From the NCBI RefSeq assembly GCF_028389875.1, contig NC_084669.1:27702567-27766566 (forward strand): DNA of 64,000 nt, given 5' to 3'. The translations under genes were made by a program, and so were the position numbers. The notes below the pieces were generated by a model. The model was not told where the DNA came from. It worked only from the letters and a program-made list of their open reading frames with translations, and made no database searches. Each line of letters begins with the position of its first letter. Positions within the stretch are counted from its first letter, which is position 1. The DNA comes from Rhea pennata (taxonomy: Eukaryota > Chordata > Aves > Rheiformes > Rheidae). This document shows, piece after piece, positions 48,963 through 60,768 of this stretch.

Positions 48963-50643
48963 TTTCAAACTCTGTACCCTTGAAAATATGATTGCAAAGC
49001 TTTGAGGATTTTATACTAAGCATAGAATGGATAACGGGTGCTTTGGTGCCTTTAGATACCTTTCCCAATTGCTGCGTTCTCTCCTCTTCCCTCGTTATTA
49101 AGCAATTCTGTCGTCTGCGACTGTCCTTTTCTTGTGACAAAACCCGACTTTTTCAGAGAAGCAAGAAATTGGCACCTAATTTGCGTTCCAAAGATTTTAA
49201 AAAGAATAGAACTGTGTTCAGAATAAGGCACAACAAATTATAAAAACAGATCAGAAATGTGGCTTATTTCATGATGAATATTTAAGAAATCTTAGTGAGT
49301 TAGAATCAGCTCACAGTTTTTTAGAATGACTTGGAGTTAGAGTTATATCCTCTCATTCAGTAGGTTTGGTTAAAGGTTTGTTGTCATTTTAAGCTCATTC
49401 CAGGAAATACGAATTTACAAAGTTCTGATTTAGAAATGTCCTCCTAAACATAAAATTTAAGACTAAAATATTTTTTTTTTGCCTTGGTGTTTCCTTCAAA
49501 GGATGCAGTTCTGATAGGAGCATCATACATGGCATCTGTCTCTAGTAATCCACCTTAAAGTTATCGTGGCTAGTTTTTCCTCTCTGTTCTCTGTAGATAT
49601 GGCTGTTGCAATAGGTTCCCTGCTGCTGTGCCCTGACTCATCTTGGATCCTTTCCTCCCTGGATTTCCATGTTTTTGTGAGGCCTTTTTTCCACGTGGCA
49701 CTTTCAACATCAGTGGTAGTTCCAGCAGGAGCAGAGAGGACTGAAGCTAGTGGTCTAAATTTTTGAACTGTAATTTCCATTATGTGGCACCACATTGGTG
49801 CCTCGCCTTTGGCAGACTTGGGTACATTTATCTCACATCACAGGAGAGACCAGATTTTAGAAGGCTGCAGCAGAGATGCGAGTATGTAGAAAAGCTATAT
49901 CAAAAAGAACTGGAAAAAGGGCATTGAAGTTCTTGTCTTGCATGGCTGGCATGACAATAGGCTTTAGTAAAGACTAAGAGGAAAACTATCAAGTTCAGGT
50001 TTGCCCTAGTTTAGTTTGATTTAGCAACAACTATAATAGAAAACGAGAAGTAATGCAACAAGCAAAGAACACGATCAGAAAAAAAACAGGTAAAAGTTGT
50101 GTAAGTGACTGAAACCAGCCAGGGTATTACAGGCATGGAACAGCAGTAGAGGATAAATCCACAGGAGAGGAGTGGAGAGTTTATATAGAAGAGCTGAAGT
50201 ATGGAGATGCTGGAACATAGACTGCCCAGAAACATAGAAATCTGGTGAGCCAACAGTCCAAGATGGGTGAGACAGCAGCAGCAAAGGGTATGTTCCCCCA
50301 GGAACAGAAAAGAGAAGTTACTAATGATGATTTCAGAGAGGCCTGTTAGGGACAGCAGCAAACTATAAAACTATTTGCCCAGGATCAGTGTATCTCCTTC
50401 AAACTTTGAAGGCACTGGAGTGGGGCTGTTGGAAGGTCTGCAGATCATGCTGGACTGGAAGAGCCCCTGCATTTCTATCATAGCAGTTTTCTTACCGGTG
50501 TAGATAGGCAACGCAAGGACCAGAGTTTTTTTTATGCTGGCTGATCGTTTTGCTTTTAAGAATGCATTTTAGGATTTAGTTGGAAAGACCTTTGTCTGAG
50601 AACACTGCCATGTCTTTAAAAATGTTCCTAATTCTTTTCCCAG

Positions 50644-50742
50644 GTCACCTGCACCGTAGAGACTAGAGACAAAATCCACACAGCTCAGCTGCGAAACGCT
50701 CTCCTGGAACGCTACCCGGCAGTGAAGTGGACTGAACGGTGA
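50644..50742 (+). CDS. Dehydratase-like PLP protein, last exon with stop (end of ACT-like domain)
   Basis: Acceptor TTTTCCCAG after a 7.3-kb intron. It encodes VTCTVETRDKIHTAQLRNAL then LERYPAVKWTER and TGA at 50740-50742. This matches the final strand-helix-strand of ACT-bearing dehydratases (VExxxETRxxxHxxxLxxxL). All ten recognised exons together give 499 residues without a stop. This is longer than bacterial TdcB (about 330) because of the N-terminal extension and the ACT-like domain. Confidence 0.92.
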   Translation, partial: VTCTVETRDKIHTAQLRNALLERYPAVKWTER

Positions 50743-51054
50743 TGAGCAAAGCACTAGGCAAAGTGCTGGGGCTCTTCAACAAATATTTCACAGAGCACTA
50801 ACTTTGAGGCACTCAGAACAAACATTATCTTTCAAAACTGAAAAGTTAGCAGATAGTTCCAGGATATTTATTTCCTGTTCAAAATGTAGCGAGTGTCCTT
50901 GGGAGTAAAGTTAAACTCAAAAATTTAGCTTAGCGAAGGGAAATTTTATAGTCTCTACTGGTGCATTGTACATGTGTGTGTACTGGTGCATTCAATAATG
51001 CATTATCAGCTGGCTATCTGGATTTTGACTAATATGTAGAATCTAATGAAATTC

Positions 51055-51060
51055 AATAAA
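51055..51060 (+). terminator. Poly(A) signal of the dehydratase-like gene
   Basis: AATAAA lies about 310 bases after the stop codon, followed by another near-copy and a T-rich stretch. This gives a short 3' UTR. It is the first canonical hexamer after the stop, and the CR1 insertion begins about 100 bases further on. Confidence 0.6.
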
Positions 51061-51162
51061 TAAATAGGGGAAGGTATTTTTCTTCATATCTGAATATAGA
51101 CCTCTCACAGGTCTTTTCATTTTGATGCCCCGCATTAAAGTAAGTAATGTGGCTCCTCCTTA

Positions 51163-52279
51163 GAATCATAGAATCAGTAAGGTTGGAAGGGACCTCTGGA
51201 GATCATCTAGTCCAACCTCCCTGCTCAGCAGGGTCACCTAGAGCGTGGTAGACAGGGTTGCATCCAGGCGGGCCTTGAGTATCTCCAGAGAAGGAGACTC
51301 CACAACCTCTCTGGGCAACCCGTGCCAGGGCTCTGTCACTCTCACAGGGAAGAAATTCCCCCTCACGGTCAGGCGGAACTGAACTGTGCTTCAGTTTCTG
51401 CCCACTGCCTCTTGTCCTGTCACACGGGGCAACTGAACAGAGTTTGTCCCCGTCCCCCTGACACCCTCCCTTCAGGTACTTGTACACATTGATAAGATCC
51501 CCCCTCAGTCTTCTCTTCCCCAGGCTGAAGAGGCCCAGCTCTCGCAGCCGTTCCTCATAGGGCAGGTGCTCCAACCCTCTGATCATCTTCGTAGCCCTAC
51601 GCTGGACTCTCTCCAGTAGCTCCACATCTCTCTTGTACTGGGGAGCCCAGAACTGGACACAGTACTCGAGATGAGGCCTCAGCAGGGCTGAGGAGAGGCG
51701 CAGGATCACCTCCCTCGACCTGCTGGCAACACTCTTCCCAATGCACCCCAGGAGACCATTGGCTTTCTTGGCCACAAGGGCACATTGCTGGCTCATGGTG
51801 AACTTGTCATCCACCAGCACTTCCAGGTCCTTCTCTGCAGAGCTGCTCTCCAGCAGCTCAGCCCCCAGCTTGTACTGGTGCCTAGGGTTATTTCTCCCCA
51901 GGTGCAGGACTCTGCACTTGCCCTTGTTGAACCTCAGGAGGTTCCTCTCTGCCCAGCTCTCCAGCCTGTCCGGGTCTCTCTGAATGGCAGCACAGCCCGC
52001 TGGTGTGTCAGCCACTCCTCCTAGCTTGGTGTCATCAGCAAACTTGCTGAGGAGACACTCTGTCCCCTCATCCAGGTCATTGATGAAAATGTTGAACAGG
52101 ATGGGACCCAGTACTGAGCCCTGGGGGACGCCACTAGCCACAGGCCTCTAACTAGACTCCACGCCACTGATGACGACCCTCTGAGCTCTGCCTTTCAGCC
52201 CGTTCTCAATCCACCTCACTGTCCACTCATCTAACCCACACTGCCTGAGCTTCTCTAGGAGGATGTTATGGGAGACAAC
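51163..52279 (-). mobile_element. CR1 LINE, 5'-truncated copy with reverse-transcriptase remnant
   Basis: The 3' tail (ATCATAGAATCA read on plus) is at 51163. Reading on the minus strand, the copy starts inside the reverse-transcriptase domain near 52279 and runs to the 3' end, about 1.1 kb. [20 protein letters not shown] and FADDTKLGG are the palm motifs, with the FADD form usual for CR1, followed by the thumb and connection parts. It is dead: the 5' end is missing, there is an in-frame TAG at 52148-52150 just before the palm motif, and a frameshift comes after the KLKH segment. It is otherwise well preserved, so relatively young. Confidence 0.95.
51203..52141 (-). pseudogene. Defective CR1 reverse-transcriptase reading frame
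   Basis: A 312-codon open frame inside the CR1 copy that looks like a gene but is not a host protein. The first two-thirds follow CR1 ORF2 (palm FADD motif, then [20 protein letters not shown] and [17 protein letters not shown]). The last third is out of frame relative to the family because of a small indel. No start codon belongs to it: the family protein would continue upstream through a nonsense codon. Confidence 0.9.
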
Positions 52280-55200
52280 TGCTGTAATTTGCCATATTAC
52301 TAGTATAGTCATTTTAAATTCTCAAGCCAGAAGCAGCTCTTCATTTACTGAATCTGCTTCGGGAGGGGTGTGTATGTGTTTGTGTCTGTGTACATTTCTA
52401 TTTGCATAAGATCTTTGCTATCATGAAGAAAAATATTAATAAAATACAATTAAAAAAACTTGGAAAATAAAATCAAATACTGCATTGTTTTTTTCAAGGG
52501 AAAATGATCCTATTTATAATGTTTCAGAAGATGTTGCAGCTATAAAAAGCATACTCTGCATATAATTAGATCACATATGCAGAACATAAATGCAATCCTT
52601 CCCCCTGCTTTTGGACACTCAGTATATCGAGCAGCATATAAAATGGCTGTTTTCCTTTATAAAAAAGGATTTCCCAACTCATGTGAATTTTGTGATTAGC
52701 ATTCCACAGATCATCTTAGTCTGCCTAAAACAGATTCTATCCATCTCACCTGACAGATTAAGTGCAATGTTAAGAGTGAAATATCTTTAAAGTCCACGTG
52801 TTAATAAGTAAAGACAGCTACAGAAGAGGAAGCCTGAGTCTTAGGCAAGTGGCTAATGCAATTAAGAAAGAACACTTTGACCTGAATACCATTTTCATCA
52901 CTAGAGACAGAGACCTACTAATAAGGTAATATAGTGGGATGGCAAGAGATATAAGAGAAAGTCAGGCCCACTTCTAAGTGTACATAGCTCAGATGCCTTT
53001 CCACCTGGGCAAATTCAATTTACAATCAGCTGCAAAAGAGCCAATATAAACCATTGCACTTGTTAAATTTAGGCAGGAGTGCCCCAAATTTTGGTTGTAA
53101 GAATTTTAATGAGAGGTTCTAATCTTGGTTCTGGGATATCAAGTTGATAATTAAATGCACAAAATAGATATGTATTTAACAGTGCCCTAGCAAAGCCCAG
53201 TTCAAAATCCAGAAGAGTCAGAGGGAGTGTTTCCATAGGCTGTGATTTGAGGTCTGATGCGCAGAGCTGGGTGAGCTATTGTTAAGTGTCTGTGAAATTG
53301 AAATTTTATTATAGTTTTTGGTGAAAAAGATGCTGTAAGCCCTTAAGGACCCTGTATTGCTTCCATAAGATTTATAAATGGAGTTGCCATTTTTGGTCCC
53401 TCTCTGTAGTTAGGAATGTCCTTGCTAATATGTTTCCTTTTGTGGGTTACAGTGCAAGATTTATGCCACTAGAATGCAATCCAAAAATCACAGGTGGAAG
53501 AGTGGAGGTTGTTACCATGGGGAGAAGGGAACAGCTTTATCAGCCCCCTTGTTATTTTAATCCAATTGTAGGCAAGAAAGAGCATTGTATAAAGCGTTAC
53601 AACAACCTACTCAAAGGATCCTTATGGACTACAAAGAATAAGCTGTACATCTTATCTTATGTATATTTTAACTGTATGCCATCTGCTATAAATATAGGTG
53701 GATACAGATACAAAACCAGGCTCTTTGTTCCTTCTTAGTGTGGCTCACAAAGGAGCTGGAGTGGAGAAGAGGCTCTCACAAATGATGGGTAAATAACGAA
53801 AGTTCACTGGTTTGGTGTATTTTTCAAAGGACTATGTTAGTTTGCACACGAAACTAGAAACTGTTGATGCCCCAGGGGCTAGCTTCCTTGTTTTCTTGCT
53901 GGCTAGAATGATTTTGATGGCACCAAAACATCGCCTCTAAATCACATCCTGTCAGGCAGAACTCCCTTTTTCATGGTCAGAAGAGCTTATAAAAATTATA
54001 TAGAAATATAGGATGACAGAATACATGATATGTACCTATTACTTCCATTGAAGCAGGTGACCAACCACTTCATCAAAGGGCAGAATTTGGGATGGAAATA
54101 CACAAATCAAAGTCTAAATGTCACCTCTGTCAGCAAAACTCTCAGAGGATTCTGAGGACATCTCAGGTGTCCAGCTGAGAAGAAAATTAGGCTTTTTAGC
54201 CAAAGTTCTCACTAGTGTCCAACAGTTTCTCCTGTCTGAATTCTTTGTTTACCATCCTGCATTTATTTTTTCAGACACTCATAGCGTTAACAACTTCATT
54301 TCTAATCAGTGGGAACTACATTTAGTCACTTTTCATAAAATCAGGGCAAAAAGAGCAACAGGTTAAACAATCAAAAAAAAAAGGGGCACTTAACTCACAG
54401 TCTGATTTTGAAAATTTGTTTTGAAATAAAATGGACAGAAATATCTAGACATTATTTAATGTGTCACATATGACATGCAGTTTGGTTTTAACTTATTGTA
54501 CTAGATATAAGCATAAATCATAGAACATTTTTCAGTGGTAAGCAAGCTCCTTGTATGTTGATATAATGATATCAGAGTTAATTTCCATTCTCTATTACTT
54601 TTACCTAAGTCCGTTGGCTTTTAAAGCTAAGATGGAAAAACCTCCAAGGGAAAAAAGAATTCTGAACATTTAAGTGAATTTATGCTATTGGAAGGAATAT
54701 GGAAGTATCTGTACTACCGAACTTTTTGCATCATAAAATGTAACAAGGCTATAGTATTCCAAAGGTTTAGTTACGTATTGTAAAATGTCTCATTTAAAGA
54801 AGCATTTTTATGTAGAGTGTTCTTATACACTCTGAAAAATGTAACTGTAATAATTTTATAAAACAAATCCACAAACTGTGAAATCAGCAAAATTTAAATC
54901 TAAGAACTGTATTTGCTTTATTTGAAAAATAACTAAAACAACACTATGGCACCTCAGCAGTGAAAGATTTGTCATCCTCTTACACGGCACTGGTAGCAGC
55001 CTTGCATTAAAATTCAAAGGTTGGTTGTTTTCCTTTCTGTGCCATTGCCGTTGACCCAGAGCCCAGTGCATTGGTGCAAGCCCAGCTGCGGGCTGCTGGG
55101 TGGGCAGGCGAGCTGGGCCACAGGCTGGTGGGCAGCCCCGTTTCTCCCGGCCTGCGGAGCAGCTCGGGAGCCTGCCCAGGTGCTGGCCAGGGTGCCTGGC

Positions 55201-56205
55201 TGGAAACCTCCCCCAGCTGCCGTGGGGAGAGACTGCGGATGCAGACACATCCTGGACGGGGACAGTAAGGGTGAATTTAGCCCGTGATATGTTGTTTCTT
55301 AGCTGAACCATGTCTTAGGGCTGCTTGTTGTGGATATTGTCAGCTCCAGCAAGCCAATCCTTTAATTTCCGGATGGAGTAGAAGGCACTGGTTAAAATGC
55401 ACGTTCCAGTCTCCCGTGCAACAGGACGCTGTGTCTCAGCTAACGCTGCTAAAACTAGGAGTTAGGTTACTTAGCTTTGGGGGAAGGCCTATGAAGACTG
55501 GATTTCTCAGGGCCCCAGCACAACTTCTTCCAAGGGCTGAGGCAAACAAGGCATATCTTAAAATGTAACAAGAATTCTTGCCACAGAAATTCCTGATTTC
55601 TTCAGTCAGGGCCAGATAGCTCTAAGGATTAACATATAAACTCTTCCAGTAGGGGTTTACCTAACATCAGGAAAAGTTTGCTTCCCCGTACAGGTGGCAT
55701 GTGTCCTCACAGGTAGGTACCTCACCATCTAACCAAGTTCTGGAAGGCTTAGAAATGCATGTTCTCCTTCCCATTCCAAAATGCAGTAAGTACGCTTGTC
55801 GTGCTCTAGTACTTCAAAATTGAGCACACATAACAGAGTCCCTGCACCCCTGTGGCCTATCTCTTTAGAGAAAGGAAGAGCAGGGGAAGGCCTTAAGAAA
55901 AATAGAGTCAGATTGACTACACCTGAGTGCATTGGCAACAGGATATGAGGGGCCTGCCTTGGGTGGGGGTGTGGGTGAGGGGTCTGAGGTGGGCTAGGTC
56001 TGAAGGCTTTTCTCAATACAGGTATTCTTACTTGTTTTTTTTTTTTCTTTTCACTGTCTCCCAAAGTGTGAATTTTGAAAGTTTTAATTTTCTGAAATTT
56101 GTTTGCTTCTGTAATAAGCTATCTGGGTTTGTTTAGACAGGTATTTTAGCTTGCCTGGTGTTGAAATCAAGTAAGTAAGTCTGTGCCTTCAAGAGACACT
56201 TTTTT

Positions 56206-56218
56206 TTTGGGGGGGGGG
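56206..56218. repeat. G run following a T run
   Basis: T8 followed directly by a run of about ten G. Confidence 0.8.
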
Positions 56219-59186
56219 TAGATAAGTATGGAAGAAATACTGTGATAAAGAACAGGGTTGTTCTTGTTTTGTTTGCACCTCCCTTTTCTCCTTTTCCCCT
56301 CCTATTTTCAGTAGTGCATGTGCTGGAGTTGTTGTGCTTGGAGTTGTATGGGCTTTGTGAGGGCTGTGTGATCCAGTACAGTGTGCAGGCTGTGCCCTAT
56401 TACTGTCTCTGCTCTGGAGAGCAATAGCGAAGGAAACTCTGGGCTTTTGTTTCTCTTCCTTCAACAAACCACAGCAACCTCTCCAGCTGTTCATGCAGGC
56501 TTTGTGCAAGGCCCCTGTCTGAATAGACACTTTATTGATGAGATAAGCTGAATGTATAGGCTGTTAGCTGTAAGCCAAAGGCTATTGTTAAGCTCTAAAA
56601 TGAGTGAAGTCATAAAAACTTGTATAAAAAAGAGTTTCTTTATTTTATAAGTAGAGATCACATGCTGGGAGGTGAGGTAATAAAAAAATGTACAGGCTTG
56701 TATTTGATGAGCAAAAATGCCTTTTTTTTTTTTACTGTATAGACTTGTATATAGTTAAATGAGATTGGCCTCATTGAGTGCTCATGTACAACAGCACTGT
56801 AGCTGATGATCTCTTATCCTTAGTCAAGCCTGAGGTTAGAAATATAGAAGGAACATATATTTTAAATTTTCTGTATCATGGAAACACTGCCATGTTAATT
56901 GCCTTGTTTTTTTGTTACTTGCCTGGAAGCACTAAAATCAGTGAGCTGGTAACTGCTCTCTGGAGCCCCATTCCTCTAAAATCTCCTGTATTTCTATGAA
57001 AGCTCTGCACTTTCTGCCTCTCCTACAGACACTTGGATAGTTCTGAATGTTGGTGTAGATGACTCCGGCTGTGTTTGGAAAAGTCTAAGTCAGAACTGAA
57101 GAGTTGCAAACTAAGACAACGTATCATGATGCTGAGAGCAAAAATGAGCTACAGTCCTTAAGGTGCTAGACTGGCTCTTGGGAATAGATTGGAGACATCT
57201 CATCACATCCGTTCAAGCGTAACAAAGTTTGAGCTGGCTTCCCATCCCATGTCTGTTGTGTTTCTTGCCCTGGCTTCTCGGCAGTGGAGTCTGAGTTGAC
57301 CAGTGATTTTACCAAGCACGCTGCTATGCAGTTGATCTGCCTATTTGAGGAAGTGCATTGCCCTCGCTTCTGTGCACTCCCATGTATTATCATCTGATGG
57401 TGAAAGTGATTCTTTGGATATGGGGGGTAGCGTCTCCTTCTCCCCCCACCCCTCGAACTAAGTTACCAAAATACTGTGTTATGTTACACAATACTGTTTT
57501 ATGTGGTGGTTATTTGCAACTTGTATGAAATGGTTTCTTTTGATTGTCAGTGCAGACCAAATAATAATTAATACCTTATTTTGGTATACAAAAAATGAGG
57601 ACTATTGTTCTATATTCTATTGCATCTACTTCATAATATTAGCATAAAGTATATTCAGTTTTACATATAGACTTTCATAGCAGGTGCTTTTCTTACGTTT
57701 TCTGTGTGAAATGGATTGTTAAACAGCATTTCACTTCAGTACTGTCCAGCTTGCTTGGCAGAAGTATCAAGCAAATCTATTTTGATGCCAGCTTGGCATT
57801 TCCTGGTGCTTTGCCTTTACTTTGTTTCATTTGATTTTAATTTTGATGGGAAATAACACTTTGAATCCCTCCCTTCCCCAACACTCACTCACTTGCAAAA
57901 GTTTGCTTTCTTCAGGCAAAGATTAGAAATTGTATCTCACAACCACTGATCAGCAAATGCTTTTGAATCTTGGAACTGTGTACGTGTTCTGTCCTCACCC
58001 TCCAAGGCTATTTTGTATTTTTAAAACTAGTTAGTGTTGCTTAACCGGTGCTTCTTGGATCTTGAGTCAGGGTTCTCCTGAGCTTCATAAATACCAAAAG
58101 GCAGACATCATTGCTTCTTACAGCTCCAGGACAGAGGCTAGGATTAATACTTGCAAAATACAATACTGGAAAAACTGAATAGCTACCAAGCAAGATTAGG
58201 GAGGGGTAAACTGCTTGAAGGCAGATGAATGCAAGGCAGCTGTATGTCTTAAGTTTGATAAACAATGCCGAATAACCTCCATGTATGCAATACAAAGAGG
58301 ACAGAGCAGCTGAGCTCTATTAAGCCAAAAAAATGATGAAGAGGCTTCAAAAATGCTGATGCTGTCCTGCTAAAATATGTTTTTTAAACCAGTTTGGACA
58401 AAAAATCCTTCTAAATTATCACCTGAGTTGGTTTTTTTATTTTTTGGTTTCATTTTGTTTTCCTCCTTCCTCATTGTGTTGTATTAAGGAAGCTTGTACC
58501 TTTGCTTCTCTAAATGAGGTTGTTCTAATCATGCTGAGTCTAACAGCAAGCTGTTAAAGCTCAAAGCTGTGCGCTAGCTACAGCCATTGCAGGACCCCGA
58601 TGGAAGGCTGTGAAAGCTGGATGGCCAAGGGCTTGGACGTGGTCAGCTCTGCAGACTGGTGGCTGGAGAGGTGCTAGCTTGACAATGCTGGTCTCGCTCC
58701 CAGTTTCATTGATAGAAAGCACACAATGGAACGCAAGTAAGAGCAGGCAAAATAGCATGCAGTTAAGACAAGTTTTCTACCATAATTCCTTGTGAGCTTA
58801 ACTGGTCTCATTATTAGTGTACCTCTTCTTTCTATGATACATCTGTGTACAGAGGAAGTATTGAAGCAAAGCTATTCCTTTCAACCCTTCATATTCCACA
58901 ATCTAATGCTGATTAAATTCAACCAGAGCTCACTTTGAAATGCACAGCATTATGCCTATACCTGTTCTAGAGCAGTGTGAAGTTGACTGTTTTTCCTGTT
59001 TGTTTTGTAGTGGAACAGTGAGGTGTTGATGTAATTACTGTCTGGAAATACTGGGCTTCTGAGGGACTTGTGTTGGAAAGCATACAGACAGCTGATCAAA
59101 GTGCAAGTACTCATATTGGTGTGTAAAGATGATGAGTCACCAGGTAAAATATTTTATACAGGCATTTATTTCCAGAATAAAGATTT

Positions 59187-59227
59187 ATTATTATTATTAT
59201 TATTATTATTTATTTTTATTTTTTTTA
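59187..59227. repeat. (TTA)n microsatellite
   Basis: About eight TTA units followed by a T-rich tail. It begins just after an AATAAA on the plus strand. Confidence 0.85.
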
Positions 59228-59354
59228 CTCTTCAAGGATCACAGGATAAAGTTACACAGTAAAACACTGCCCAAGCTCTTGACACAGCTGTGGATTTCTA
59301 GCTGCTAAATCTGGCTTTTCAGTTATCTAGATGATGCTAATCTTACCAGATGAC

Positions 59355-59382
59355 TTTTTTTTTTTTAAAAAAAAAAAAAAAA
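59355..59382. repeat. T12-A16 self-complementary tract
   Basis: A T run joined directly to an A run, forming a perfect simple palindrome. Confidence 0.85.
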
Positions 59383-59785
59383 CTTCAGCCCCTTTAGTTC
59401 TCCATGCTTTTAATACCAACTGAAAAGCAAAAAATGCATGTACTCAGATAAGACTTCTCTGTCAGTAGTGTTGTAGTCTGTAGCACAAGGCATAAATTTA
59501 CTTGTTAATACCTCACTGGGTTTTCTGTTAGATGGAGAACCACCATTCCCTGGCCTCTTCCAGAACAGTAGCACCACAGGTGGTGAGGTAAAATTCTCCA
59601 CAGCAAAATATTTTAAATAATGATTACTCTTTAAAAGTGCTAAAACAAGACAGGCTAATTCTTTTTTTTTTCAAATACTTAAAACAACATACTGGACTCA
59701 CTATACATACAGAAAATATCAAGTGATGTTTAAGATAGTCTCTGCAAATACTTCAATATATCAGCATCTAGCTAAGTGGCATATG

Positions 59786-59791
59786 TTTATT
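59786..59791 (-). terminator. Candidate poly(A) signal for TMEM254
   Basis: The minus strand reads AATAAA about 860 bases beyond the TMEM254 stop. It is one possible signal. Variant hexamers nearer the stop cannot be excluded. Confidence 0.3.
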
Positions 59792-59860
59792 TAGTATGTC
59801 TACTTTTCATTCATAAGTATTCACCTATGTTCTGGAATGTTAACTTTTTTTCCTCTTCAC

Positions 59861-59865
<5 letters not shown>

Positions 59866-59900
<35 letters not shown>
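59866..59900. repeat. (TA)n microsatellite
   Basis: About 17 uninterrupted TA units, then AAAGC. Confidence 0.95.
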
Positions 59901-59904
<4 letters not shown>

Positions 59905-60161
59905 CTACAGGATTACTATTTAGGCTATACTAAATCAAAGACTGAGATCTTCATTCGAAAAAAAGATGGTCATGCCGCATGAAACTTAAGGCACATGTGT
60001 TAAGCCAAGTTTGTGTAACCTAACTTGTCCCTGTACCTCAATCTGAACAGGGACTTGATCTCTTTTAATGTGCCTGCAGCAATAAAGTGGCCTGTTCTTT
60101 GGAAGAAACTAGGTTAAACAAACCAAAAGACAAAGACCAAGCTTTAATGCTTCCCCTGCTG

Positions 60162-60187
60162 CCCCCCCCCCCCCCCCCCAAAAAAAA
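60162..60187. repeat. C18-A8 run
   Basis: Eighteen C followed by eight A. A likely site of sequencing or length error. Confidence 0.9.
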
Positions 60188-60647
60188 GGCTATTAAAAGG
60201 TCCTGTAGAGAAAACTTAAATCCTATCACAAAACAGCCTTGTGGCTGTAAATAACTGTTCCTGTTAGGAAATAAAATCCTCCACATGAAAGAATAACTTA
60301 GTAACCATTACGACCTGCTATCAGGGATTTTCCTCTTCAGTAAATATTGGAGAAGATGAGCTATGTCAAACACAGCAAATAAACAACTTTAGGGCTGTTG
60401 CATAATAAATGAGATTCAACTTGGCAGCCCCACATTGAAGGGCTCAATTTCTACTGAACTATCTACAGGGCCCAGTGAATTGTAGCTATTAAGTCTCTCA
60501 TTTAGTAAGAAGAGAGTTGCTTTGATGAGAGGGCACTGCATCATGTAGCAGGAATGTAACTTTAGTTAATTACAGCTCCTAGACATGTAGGTTAGATTAT
60601 TCTCTGAAAAATGAGCATGAAGAATGTAAAAGCCTTATTTCAGTCTT

Positions 60648-60768
60648 CTAGTAGTACTTCTTAGCTGGCGGTTTGTAAGACACCAGAAGACCAAAGGAAG
60701 CATACCCAAATAAAAGCGTCTGAAGGAACCACTGGAACTGAACTGCTGGGTCAGTGATGCCTTTAGAC
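60648..60768 (-). CDS. TMEM254: TMEM254, last coding exon with stop
   Basis: On the minus strand, TTACAG|G opens the exon. The split codon gives Gln, then SKGITDPAVQFQWFLQTLLF and GYASFGLLVSYKPPAKKYY, then TAG at 60650-60648. Human TMEM254 has the same layout: a KGIT start, a Q-LLWFLQT helix, then an AYK-type basic tail. This is the last transmembrane helix and the cytosolic tail. TMEM254 is a small multi-pass membrane protein whose function I do not know. The tail ends in KKYY, a form of the KKXX ER-retrieval signal not present in the human tail as I recall it. Confidence 0.9.

Larger units (their letters stand above)
43309..50643 (+). other. Last intron (7.3 kb) of the dehydratase-like gene
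   Basis: No exon is needed here: the protein aligns continuously across it. It contains a MIR remnant, three long A or T runs, a 16-bp tandem repeat and CpG-rich patches near 46.5-46.7 and 46.9-47.05 kb whose open frames are unrecognised. Confidence 0.7.
52280..60647. other. AT-rich non-coding interval between the two convergent genes
   Basis: No coding exon was recognised on either strand. The longest open frames (53.4, 54.9-55.3 and 56.8 kb) show no domain or splice context. The part from about 56.5 to 60 kb is CpG-poor and T-rich, like 3' UTR or intron sequence. It ends with microsatellites. The TMEM254 3' UTR must occupy its right end. Confidence 0.6.

Noticed and set aside
56778..56999. 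73-codon frame with a hydrophobic middle, considered as a small membrane protein
   Set aside because: It lies in T-rich DNA where hydrophobic frames arise easily, with no splice sites or homology.
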